Positions 51,740-59,586 of a stretch of DNA of 64,000 bases are shown piece by piece (position 1 is the stretch's first letter; each line of letters opens with the position of its first letter). A program made the position numbers and the translations under genes. This DNA is from Zobellia uliginosa (GTDB lineage: Bacteria; Bacteroidota; Bacteroidia; Flavobacteriales; Flavobacteriaceae). A model generated the notes under the pieces. That model searched no databases, was not told the origin of the DNA, and saw only the letters and a list, made by a program, of their open reading frames with translations. The stretch spans positions 756,062 to 820,061 of the forward strand of contig NZ_JAHKPY010000003.1 of assembly GCF_018860745.1 (NCBI RefSeq). The letters run 5' to 3'.

Positions 51740-52048
51740 TTATAAGTTTAGTTTACTAAGAATCTTTTTATCAATATAGAAAGTTCCAAAAGGGATAAAA
51801 CAGGCTAAAATCACTTTCCAAGTTGTTTTACTGAACTTCCAGTTCTGTTCAATACCTACACTCATCGTATTAATAATGAAAAGTAAAAATAAAGCCCCAT
51901 GAATAGGGCCTAGAGATTTAGTTAAGCTAGGATTGTGAAAATAATATTTAAGGGGTACAGCAATAAAAACCAGTATCAAAAGAGAAATACCTTCTAAATA
52001 GGCTATAATACGTAATCTCCCAATAGTTGTTTTAAATAGATTTCCCAT
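51740..52048 (-). CDS. DUF3817 membrane protein
   Basis: A 102-residue integral membrane protein with three predicted helices and the DUF3817 markers LRIIAYLEGISLLILVF, LKYYFHNPSL and GPIHGALFLLF. Function unknown; members are common in Bacteroidota and actinobacteria. It starts 2 bases after the stop of the preceding four-helix protein gene, so translation is probably coupled. Confidence 0.85.
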   Translation of the reverse strand: MGNLFKTTIGRLRIIAYLEGISLLILVFIAVPLKYYFHNPSLTKSLGPIHGALFLLFIINTMSVGIEQNWKFSKTTWKVILACFIPFGTFYIDKKILSKLNL

Positions 52049-52050
52049 GT

Positions 52051-52509
52051 TTATCTTATATAAGGTCTATGTGCTAATGGTGAAAACGGCCAAGGAATAG
52101 CAATAAAAATGATTAAAAGTGCTAGTGCAAACCAAATCAGCATGGTTTTGAACTTTGCACTGTCTGTAGGTTTCCGTTTTGCTAACGCAGAGCCAATTGT
52201 TAGGAAAACTATGGCTAATAACATGAGTATAATGTGTATTAACCCAAAAAAAGTGGACTCTAAGTCTGTTATGGCTTGATCAAAGTTTTCCCAGAAGTAT
52301 TTTATGGTAGGACTTTGACTATATAAAATAATACCAATAACCAATTGAATATGTGCTATTGTAGCGGTCCAATGTCTTGTAAGGTTATCTCGCTCGGTAA
52401 ACTTTAAACCTTGAAAATACCCTTTGTATGCCCTGTATACTGAATAGATTAGGCTGAATAAAACAAGCCATCTAACAATGGAGTGCACGTATGTAAACGA
52501 TTGATACAT
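52051..52509 (-). CDS. Four-helix membrane protein (cytochrome b-like annotation in relatives)
   Basis: A 152-residue protein with four predicted membrane helices and histidines inside or near them (YVHSIVRWLVLF, HWTATIAHIQLVIG, FGLIHIILMLLAIV). Relatives are sometimes annotated as cytochrome B, but haem binding is unproven. The frame extends to a TTG at 52536, which lies inside the -7 element, so the ATG at 52509 is chosen. It is the first gene of a three-gene operon with a TetR operator in front. Confidence 0.83.
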   Translation of the reverse strand: MYQSFTYVHSIVRWLVLFSLIYSVYRAYKGYFQGLKFTERDNLTRHWTATIAHIQLVIGIILYSQSPTIKYFWENFDQAITDLESTFFGLIHIILMLLAIVFLTIGSALAKRKPTDSAKFKTMLIWFALALLIIFIAIPWPFSPLAHRPYIR

Positions 52510-52533
52510 CAATATGTAAATTAAATATTGATG

Positions 52534-52566
52534 CAAAGATAATAAATAACATACTAGTTAGTATGT
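52534..52566 (-). promoter_or_regulatory. Promoter and TetR operator of the membrane operon
   Basis: On the minus strand TATCTTTG (52534-52541) is a -7 element 24 bases before the start codon. Directly upstream, ACATACTA-GT-TAGTATGT (52549-52566) is an inverted repeat with 8-bp arms. The 15-bp core ATACTAGTTAGTATG recurs in front of the TetR gene. Confidence 0.82.
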
Positions 52567-52577
52567 TTTGAGTTAAA

Positions 52578-53171
52578 TTATGAATTCAGACTTTCTAAGT
52601 AGAGTTTAAGTTCTTGTAAATAAGAATGATAACAATCTATATTATTGGTTATTTTTCCAAAATTCCGAATGCCCCAGTAACCAGAAATTACAAAATAGGC
52701 TACTTGTTTGGGATTTATTCCAGCTTTTACGGTACCATTTATAATCTCTTTTTTTATAACATTTTCTATTGTGGTCAACCATTCTAGTGTTATCTCATTT
52801 AATACCGCAGAAAATTCAGTATTCCAAGGCGCCATTTCTTGTGATAAATTACTGGCAGGGCAACCATACTCGAATTTTAAAAAAGAGTTTTCTAAGAGAA
52901 GAGATTTTGTCATGAGATAGATTCCTTCCAATGGTTTTGTAGCATTGTCTAAATTTGTAATTAACAAATTATGCATGGCAGGTTTAACAATCTCTTTAAT
53001 AACGGCAATGCCCATCTCATCCTTTGTTTTAAAATGATAATAGAAAGCGCCTTTCGTAACATTAGTTGTTGCTATAATTTCATCTATACTAGTGGTTTGA
53101 TATCCTTTTTTATAAATTAAATCGAATGCTTTTTGAAGTATGGTAAGTCGAGTATTAGATGCTTTTGTCAT
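52578..53171 (-). CDS. TetR-family regulator of the membrane operon
   Basis: A 197-residue TetR/AcrR regulator with helix-turn-helix TSIDEIIATTNVTKGAFYYHF and a C-terminal ligand domain (TKPLEGIYLMTKSL, EYGCPASNLSQEM). Identical operator cores stand in front of it and of the operon immediately downstream, so it is predicted to repress both. The ligand is unknown. Confidence 0.9.
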   Translation of the reverse strand: MTKASNTRLTILQKAFDLIYKKGYQTTSIDEIIATTNVTKGAFYYHFKTKDEMGIAVIKEIVKPAMHNLLITNLDNATKPLEGIYLMTKSLLLENSFLKFEYGCPASNLSQEMAPWNTEFSAVLNEITLEWLTTIENVIKKEIINGTVKAGINPKQVAYFVISGYWGIRNFGKITNNIDCYHSYLQELKLYLESLNS

Positions 53172-53176
53172 AAAAA

Positions 53177-53191
53177 ATACTAGTTAGTATG
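53177..53191 (-). promoter_or_regulatory. TetR operator ahead of the tetR gene
   Basis: ATACTAGTTAGTATG, identical over 15 bases to the core of the operator at 52551-52565, starting six bases upstream of the TetR start codon. It indicates autorepression, perhaps by blocking transcription or translation start. Confidence 0.8.
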
Positions 53192-53421
53192 GTGTGCAAT
53201 GTAAACAAAATAATAGTAATGGATGTACGATATGTAAAGTAAGGGGAAATCCTAAATACGAATCCATTAGAGGATATTGGTAATACTCAGGATATAAAAT
53301 ATGTGGCCAAAAGCGGCATTATAGTCCAATAATACTATTGTTGTAATAGGGTAGAAGTATACTATTTTTCTATGGTGATACCCACTTCAAATCACTATTA
53401 TCTTGTTTCAAAATGTTATCT

Positions 53422-53813
53422 AACATCAAACACCGTATTGTCATGTATTTTAATACTACCTTGTTACGTTGCGCTTGCTTCTTCACCTACCAAAAAGTAC
53501 CTTAATGAAATATAGCTCGGCCATATTCTTCTTCATGGGCCCAATCAATAGCGGCTTGTAGGTTTATTGTTGTTTTAATAGCATCTGTTCTATCATTGGG
53601 AATGGCCCCTTGGCCCTGGTCTACAAGCTATTCTTGACTGTTTTTTGTGGGTAATTCTGCTTGGGATTCTATTTTTGGTAACCCTAGTCCCTCTATATTT
53701 TACATATCCGTTTCTCATGCTTTGTCTTCTTTACCTAAGTTTAAAACATCTTTTTTACAGGAAACTACAGAGAGGATAGTAAAGAGAAGTAGATAGAATG
53801 ATATATTTTTCAT
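53422..53813 (-). pseudogene. Decayed secreted beta-helix (pectate lyase-like) lipoprotein gene
   Basis: Read on the minus strand from an ATG at 53813, the first frame gives a lipoprotein signal (MKNISFYLLLF, lipobox SVVSC) and stops with TGA at 53715-53717. After a frameshift another frame continues with GLPKIESQAELPTKNSQE, a stop, then LVDQGQGAIPNDRTDAIKTT and NLQAAIDWAHEEEYGRAIF, two more stops, and weaker similarity (KIHDNTVFDV) down to about 53422. NLQAAIDWAHE followed by a GT-F segment is the start of a right-handed beta-helix domain of pectate lyase type. The bulk of the gene is gone. Confidence 0.75.
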
Positions 53814-54093
53814 TTGAAAGGCTTGAAGTTTTAGCTATAAAATCAAACTCAATTTTAAAATGAAAAGTGTGTATAGCTACACTTTTTCAATACACCGCAT
53901 CAAGCTATTTACTAAGATGATATGTTTAGGCCGGTACTGGTTTTAGTACTAGTGCGTTGATATTTTAAAATTGTCCATAGACCAGAAATCACCATTCACT
54001 GAAAAGACCACCGCATTCACAGATTCTATAAATTTGCTATTCTTCTTCTCTGCATCTTTACCCAGTAACAAAAACTAATAAACTGAATATAGA

Positions 54094-55569
54094 ATGAAAA
54101 AAATAAGTATACTGCTACTATTAGCTATCCATTTTACCTTCATAATTTCCTGTGCAGATGATGATACCATCATTACCGATGAAGATTCTGAAAATGCGGA
54201 AGTGATAGATGACCAAACGGATGAACAAGATGAAACGACCTATGTAGAATCTTATGATGATACTGATTTTGATGCAACAGACTGGACCGATGCTACCCAT
54301 AGCAAATCTGCAGACCCTAATTTTGATGTGGTTTTTGAGGATAATACGGTAAAACGTTTAGATCTTGTAATTACAGAAGAACGTTGGCAGAGCATGTTGG
54401 ACGACATGACTTCCCTTTATGGCAATTTTGGTGGAACCAGTGGTCCTGGGTCAGGAGGTCCAGGTGGCGGTGGATTAGTAGAGACAGATGAAGATCCTAT
54501 TTTCGTACCGGGAGAAGTACTTTTTGAAGATAAGGAATGGTACCGCGTAGGATTACGATTTAAAGGTAATTCTAGTTTACAGTCAAGCTGGTCAGCTGGT
54601 ATTTTAAAACTATCGTTTAAGTTAGATTTTGATGAATTTGAAGATGAATATCCGCAAATAGATAATCAACGTTTTTATGGCTTCAAGAAATTAAGCCTAA
54701 AGAATAACTACAATGATAAATCTATGCTACGCGAAAAAATAGCGACTGATGTCTTTAGAGAGGCTGGTTTGGCCAGCTCACATGCGTCTATCTATGAAGT
54801 GTATGTTGATCATGGAGACGGCCCTGAATACTTTGGAGTGTATACCATGGTAGAAGAAGTGGATGATACGGTAATAGATACACAGTTTTCGGATAATGAC
54901 GGGAATTTATACAAGCCAGATGGCGATGGTGCTAGCTTTGCAGAAGGTACTTTTTCAGAAGATGTATTCGTAAAGAAAACCAATGAGGATGAAGCTGATT
55001 TTTCTGATATTGAAAATCTTTTTGCAGCATTGCATGCAGATAACCGCACAACGGATCCAGAAGCTTGGCGTACCAATCTGGAGACTGTTTTTGATACGGA
55101 TATTTTCTTGAACTATTTAGCGGTTAATACGGTTATCCAAAATTGGGATACCTATGGTAGAATGACGCATAACTATTTCCTATATAACAATCCTGATACA
55201 GAAAAGCTAGCATGGATTCCTTGGGATAATAATGAAGCGCTACAGAGAGGAAATCAGCAGGGTTCCTTGGCTTTGGATTTCTCTGATTTAAATGACACAG
55301 AATGGCCGTTAATAGGTTATTTGTATGAGGACGCAACCTATAAAGCAAAGTATGATAGCTATGTACAGGAATTTGTAAACAACGTATTCACAGTAAGTGC
55401 TATGCAATCTGAATATGCTGCCTACGCTTCATTAGTAGAACCTTATGCTACTGCCGAAGTTGAGGGGTTTACATTCTTGAATTCTAGTGCAGACTTTCAG
55501 GCAGCTATTAGTGAGTTGAATAGTCACGTGTCCGAGCGAGTGGCCGCAGCGGAAAATTATTTGAATTAG
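54094..55569 (+). CDS. CotH-type kinase-like lipoprotein
   Basis: A 491-residue lipoprotein (lipobox FIISC), with a very acidic Asp/Glu/Thr linker, then a CotH domain from about residue 85. Landmarks are LRFKGNSSLQ, KKLSLKNNYNDKSMLREKIA, YTMVEEVDD, GNLYKPDGDG and FLYNNPDTEKLAWIPWDNNEAL. CotH proteins are atypical kinases in spore formers; Bacteroidota members are secreted and of unknown role. The usual WDxD element reads WDNN. A Gly/Pro-rich insert (SGPGSGGPGGGG) interrupts the N-terminal part. A -7 element TAAATTTG lies at 54029-54036. Confidence 0.87.
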   Translation: MKKISILLLLAIHFTFIISCADDDTIITDEDSENAEVIDDQTDEQDETTYVESYDDTDFDATDWTDATHSKSADPNFDVVFEDNTVKRLDLVITEERWQSMLDDMTSLYGNFGGTSGPGSGGPGGGGLVETDEDPIFVPGEVLFEDKEWYRVGLRFKGNSSLQSSWSAGILKLSFKLDFDEFEDEYPQIDNQRFYGFKKLSLKNNYNDKSMLREKIATDVFREAGLASSHASIYEVYVDHGDGPEYFGVYTMVEEVDDTVIDTQFSDNDGNLYKPDGDGASFAEGTFSEDVFVKKTNEDEADFSDIENLFAALHADNRTTDPEAWRTNLETVFDTDIFLNYLAVNTVIQNWDTYGRMTHNYFLYNNPDTEKLAWIPWDNNEALQRGNQQGSLALDFSDLNDTEWPLIGYLYEDATYKAKYDSYVQEFVNNVFTVSAMQSEYAAYASLVEPYATAEVEGFTFLNSSADFQAAISELNSHVSERVAAAENYLN

Positions 55570-55614
55570 TGAGTTTTATATAGCGTGATGATCAAGAGGA
55601 GTTATTTGGGAGAA

Positions 55615-55650
55615 GAATCCGGTTACCAGGAGGTAATCGGATTTTTTTTT
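55615..55650 (+). terminator. Intrinsic terminator after the CotH gene
   Basis: AATCCGGTTACC pairs with GGTAATCGGATT (one G-T pair) around AGGA, followed by nine T residues. Confidence 0.93.
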
Positions 55651-55668
55651 GTGATTTGGTTTCAGAAC

Positions 55669-56034
55669 CTAAAACGTATGGATAATAAAAACTGGTTAGT
55701 TGCGGGTAGGTTAGATATGGTAGTTCTTCCGAATTGCACACCTATTTCTAATTTCATCTTTTTCTTTATTCTATAACCAATACCTAGGTTAACGTTAATT
55801 AAATTTCCTTCCGTAGTTACTGTAACTCGGTTGATGTCATAGGTTGGTCCACCGCGAAAAATAAATACTTCTTTTCGTTTAAATTATGTGTAAAACTACA
55901 GATAGAGTTATGCGCTCATGGGTTCCAAATTTGGCATAATCATGCTTCAAGCCTAAATATATTTTCTCTGATATTTTATACTCGAAAGCTCCAGTTGTAA
56001 ATACTTCCCCATTTAAACTCATAGGGGTCTCAAC
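55669..56034 (-). pseudogene. Decayed outer-membrane beta-barrel protein gene
   Basis: On the minus strand one frame reads MSLNGEVFTTGAFEYKI, then SEKIYLGLKHDYAKFG and THERITLSV before a stop. After a frameshift another frame reads RGGPTYDINRVTV, TEGNLINVNLGIGYRIKKK, MKLEIGVQFGRTTISN and ends FLLSIRF and a stop. Alternating strands and a C-terminal Phe identify the last part of an outer-membrane barrel. The 5' part upstream of 56034 is no longer recognisable. The space between the CotH and tolC genes is filled mainly by this remnant. Confidence 0.72.
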
Positions 56035-56222
56035 GTTGTAGTGAAATAATTTTTAATGAGCAAAGAGTCCAATGAGAGATATTCCTTTTGTGGGATTTGC
56101 GCTTGTATATGAGAAGAGAAGCATAGATAAGGGCCACTAACTATATAGCTATCATTAAAATCCCGTAGATAAAATAGTGGTTTATGTATAGCTAAAAGGG
56201 CCAAACTTCTATTTCCTTTTAA

Positions 56223-56274
56223 TTGAAGGATGTAAAGTTTCACTTTTGAAGTGTAAAATAATAACATCCTTCAA
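56223..56274 (+). promoter_or_regulatory. Leader hairpin ending at the tolC start codon
   Basis: TTGAAGGATGT (56223-56233) and ACATCCTTCAA (56264-56274) are perfect 11-base inverted arms; between them TTTCACTT and AAGTGTAAA can form an inner stem. The ATG of the TolC gene is the next base. In RNA the hairpin would cover the ribosome landing site; in DNA it could be a regulator-binding site. Confidence 0.7.
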
Positions 56275-57606
56275 ATGAAACTATATATAATCCTAGCAAG
56301 CGTTTTGTTCGCTCAGATTTCTTTCGGTCAACAGGCCGATGCCAACTCGGCATCAAAAATATGGTCTCTAGAAGACTGTATTGATTATGCTATTAAGAAC
56401 AACATTACCATAAAAGATGCTACGTTAAACAAAACTATTACTGAAGTTGATTATAGCAAGTCCAAATCTGCGAAGCTTCCGGATTTGTTTGGGAGTGCTT
56501 CGCAAGGGTATTCTAGTGGTACCACCATAGATCCTATTACAAGTGATTATGTGTCCGACGAGATACACAATACCAATATTGGCATTAATAGTTCTATGAC
56601 CCTTTTCCAAGGAAATCAATTGAACAACCAGGTTAAACAGAATAAATTGCTTGTAGAACAAAGTGCTCTACTGCAAGAAGAAGCAAAGAATAGTATTGTA
56701 ATAAGCATTTTAGAAACCTATTTACAGACGTTGTTTAGTAAAGAAGGTATTGCCATTGCAGAGAATAACCTGAAAGCTTCGGAACAAGAGGTTATTCAGG
56801 CTAAATCTAGACTAGACGCAGGTTCTATTGCTTTAAGTGATTATACGGAGGCTCAAAGTCAAGCAGCTACAAACAAGTTCAATGTTATTTCTGCTAAAAA
56901 TGACTATGAGCTAAACATTATCAGTTTAAAACAATTATTGGAATTATCTCCCTTAGAAGATTTACAAATTGAGACAGTTGACGAGAATCAGGATCTTATT
57001 AATCTAGAACTTAACAAAGAGGTTATTTATGCCAACGCATTGGCATATCTACCAGAAATAGAGGCAAGCAATACCAACATCATCATAAATGAAAAAGAAT
57101 TGGATATCGCAAAAGGAGGTTACCTGCCTACATTATCCCTTATTGGTAGCTTAGGTTCTGGATATACCAGTATAAACGACAATACATTTTCTGATCAGTT
57201 AGATGTCAATTTTAACCAAAAACTCGGATTGAGTTTAAGTATACCAATTTTTAATAGAAATCAAACAAAGTCCGCGGTACAAATAGCAACTTTTAATATA
57301 GAAAAAGCTGAAATACAAAAACAAACAGTAGAAAAAGAGGTAATTAAAAAAGTAGAAACAGCATACCAAAACGCATTATCATCGCAAGAGCAGTTAGTTG
57401 CTGCAGAAGCATCACAAGATGCCGCAGAACAGTCGTATAATCTAGCTCAAAAGAAATATGAGTTGGGAGATTTAAGTACTACAGACCTTGTAGTCAGTCA
57501 AAATACGTATACAAATGCCCAACAGAATTATTTACAATCTAAATACCTAAATATTTTATACCATCAATTATTACAATTCTATCAAGGAAACGAAATTAAA
57601 CTTTAA
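56275..57606 (+). CDS. tolC: TolC-family outer-membrane efflux protein
   Basis: A 443-residue TolC-like protein with a signal peptide ending ISFGQQ. It has the duplicated helical-hairpin pattern: WSLEDCIDYAIKNNITI near the N terminus and ALAYLPEIEASN with the second coiled-coil (LVAAEASQDAAEQSYNLAQKKYELGDLS). It forms the outer-membrane exit duct for the MacAB-type transporter encoded directly downstream (5 bases to the next start). It is first of a six-gene operon. Confidence 0.92.
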   Translation: MKLYIILASVLFAQISFGQQADANSASKIWSLEDCIDYAIKNNITIKDATLNKTITEVDYSKSKSAKLPDLFGSASQGYSSGTTIDPITSDYVSDEIHNTNIGINSSMTLFQGNQLNNQVKQNKLLVEQSALLQEEAKNSIVISILETYLQTLFSKEGIAIAENNLKASEQEVIQAKSRLDAGSIALSDYTEAQSQAATNKFNVISAKNDYELNIISLKQLLELSPLEDLQIETVDENQDLINLELNKEVIYANALAYLPEIEASNTNIIINEKELDIAKGGYLPTLSLIGSLGSGYTSINDNTFSDQLDVNFNQKLGLSLSIPIFNRNQTKSAVQIATFNIEKAEIQKQTVEKEVIKKVETAYQNALSSQEQLVAAEASQDAAEQSYNLAQKKYELGDLSTTDLVVSQNTYTNAQQNYLQSKYLNILYHQLLQFYQGNEIKL

Positions 57607-57611
57607 TCAAA

Positions 57612-58838
57612 ATGAAAAATAAAAAAAATATCATAATAGGCGGTGTCATTTTGGTCATCTTGGCTTTTGTTGCATATAGTTTTTTTAAGAGTGATGATAC
57701 TGTTGCTATTGAAGCCAAAACAGTAGCTGCCAAAAAAGGTGATGTAACTACAATGGTAACAGCAACAGGAACTATTGAACCTATAAATCAAGTTGATGTA
57801 GGTACGCAAGTTTCGGGTGTTGTAGAGAAGATATATGTGGATTATAACAGTGTAGTTACAGAAGGACAATTGATTGCTGAATTAGATAAAACCAATCTTA
57901 GAGCTGCTATGACGCAGGCACAAGCTTCATATGATAACGCGGTAAGCAATCGTAATTATTTACAAACTATTTACGATAGACAAAAGTCCCTATATGACAA
58001 TCAAGTTATTAGTAAATCCGATTATGATGATGCGTTGTACAATTACGAAACTGCAAAAGGTACGGTAACACAGCGTTTATCGGATTTGCAGCAGGCAAGA
58101 ACAAACTTGGGGTATGCTAATATTTACTCCCCTATAAACGGTGTAGTGCTTTCACGAGATATTGAAGAAGGGCAAACGGTTGCCGCAAGTTACAGTACAC
58201 CAACACTATTTACCATTGCCCAAGATTTAAAAGAAATGCAAGTGGAAGCTGATGTTGATGAGGCAGATATAGGTGTAGTAAAGGAGGGGCAACGTGTAAG
58301 TTTTACGGTTGATGCCTATCAAGGTCAAGAATTTGAAGGTGAGGTAACGCAGGTAAGGCTAGACCCTACAATTACTTCGAACGTAGTTACTTATACAGTG
58401 GTAATTAAAGCTGACAACCCTGATTTAAGATTAAAACCAGGTCTTACAGCTACCATTTCAATCTACACTTTAGAATTAAAAGATGTTTTATCTGTAGAAG
58501 CGAAGGCAATAAATTTTAAGCCGACTCCGCCAGAAATGATGGCTTATAATGAACAAGAACAATTGACTGTGGAACCTCCAAAAGGTGGCGGTCCAAAACC
58601 TGATGAGAATGATGATAGTACAAGGGTTTGGGTTCTCGAATCCAATGGTGCTATTTCTCCAAAAAAGGTGACTTTAGGAGCTAGTGACGGGGTAAATGTT
58701 CAAATATTAAGCAGTATTAATGAAGGAGATAAACTGGTGTATAGTTTAAAATCAGAAGCTACTCAATCTGGTGCCCCAGCAGGAGGTACAGAAGAGAGTC
58801 CGTTTATGCCACAACGCCCGGGAGGTAAAAAGAAATAA
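57612..58838 (+). CDS. macA: MacA-like periplasmic adaptor (HlyD family)
   Basis: A 408-residue membrane-fusion protein: N-terminal anchor (IIIGGVILVILAFVAYSFF), lipoyl half-domains (GTQVSGVVEKIYVDYNSVV and IYSPINGVVLSRDIEEGQTV), a coiled-coil hairpin of about 60 residues between them, and a C-terminal beta-barrel. It would link the inner-membrane MacB parts to TolC. The C-terminal tail is Pro/Gly/Lys-rich. Two bases separate it from the ATPase gene. Confidence 0.92.
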   Translation: MKNKKNIIIGGVILVILAFVAYSFFKSDDTVAIEAKTVAAKKGDVTTMVTATGTIEPINQVDVGTQVSGVVEKIYVDYNSVVTEGQLIAELDKTNLRAAMTQAQASYDNAVSNRNYLQTIYDRQKSLYDNQVISKSDYDDALYNYETAKGTVTQRLSDLQQARTNLGYANIYSPINGVVLSRDIEEGQTVAASYSTPTLFTIAQDLKEMQVEADVDEADIGVVKEGQRVSFTVDAYQGQEFEGEVTQVRLDPTITSNVVTYTVVIKADNPDLRLKPGLTATISIYTLELKDVLSVEAKAINFKPTPPEMMAYNEQEQLTVEPPKGGGPKPDENDDSTRVWVLESNGAISPKKVTLGASDGVNVQILSSINEGDKLVYSLKSEATQSGAPAGGTEESPFMPQRPGGKKK

Positions 58839-58840
58839 CC

Positions 58841-59584
58841 ATGAGTAAAGAAATCATAAAAATTGAAAACTTAAAGCGTGAGTTTACCATGGGTACCGAA
58901 ACGGTTCATGCCTTACGTGGTATATCATTTACTATTGAAGAAGGTGAATTTGTAACCATCATGGGTTCTAGTGGATCTGGTAAAAGTACGATGCTTAATA
59001 TTTTAGGGTGTCTGGACCAACCCACATCGGGTACCTATGAAATTGATGGTGTTAGTATGAAAGATTTAAGTAGAAATGAATTGGCGACAATCAGAAATGA
59101 AAAAATCGGATTCATATTTCAATCATATAATCTTTTAGCTAGAACTTCAGCCATTGAGAATGTAGAGTTACCGCTATTATATAATAGCAAGGTGTCTACA
59201 GACGAACGCAGAGAACGTGCGATAAAAGCTCTTGAAATGGTTGGTTTAGGAGATAGATTACATCATACTCCTTCTCAACTTTCTGGTGGTCAGCAACAGC
59301 GTGTAGCAATTGCCAGATCTTTAGTAAACAACCCAGTAATGATATTGGCCGATGAGGCGACAGGAAATCTTGACACGAGAACATCTTATGAAATTATGTC
59401 GCTATTTCAAGATTTGAACAAAAAGGGAATTACCATCACATTCGTTACTCATGAGCCAGATATAGCAACATTTAGTAGTAGAACAATCGTATTAAAAGAT
59501 GGTAGTATTATGCAAGATTATAAGAATCATAAAGTACAATCTGCAGCAGAAGAATTAGCAAAATTGCCACAAGAAAATCATTAA
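58841..59584 (+). CDS. macB: MacB-type ABC ATPase
   Basis: A 247-residue ATP-binding subunit of the LolD/MacB group. Walker A is GSSGSGKST, the signature is LSGGQQQRVAIARSL, Walker B is VMILADEATGNLD and the switch is FVTHEPDI. In E. coli MacB the ATPase and permease are fused; here they are separate genes, as usual in Bacteroidota. It powers mechanotransmission through MacA and TolC for export of peptides, lipids or drugs. Confidence 0.94.
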   Translation: MSKEIIKIENLKREFTMGTETVHALRGISFTIEEGEFVTIMGSSGSGKSTMLNILGCLDQPTSGTYEIDGVSMKDLSRNELATIRNEKIGFIFQSYNLLARTSAIENVELPLLYNSKVSTDERRERAIKALEMVGLGDRLHHTPSQLSGGQQQRVAIARSLVNNPVMILADEATGNLDTRTSYEIMSLFQDLNKKGITITFVTHEPDIATFSSRTIVLKDGSIMQDYKNHKVQSAAEELAKLPQENH

Positions 59585-59586
59585 TT

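Noticed and set aside
55585-55776. A 63-codon plus-strand frame after the CotH gene
   Set aside because: It covers the terminator and is antisense to the clear barrel pseudogene.
56019-56267. An 82-codon minus-strand frame ahead of tolC
   Set aside because: It reads through the leader hairpin and has no protein-like features; its 3' part may contain the eroded start of the barrel pseudogene.
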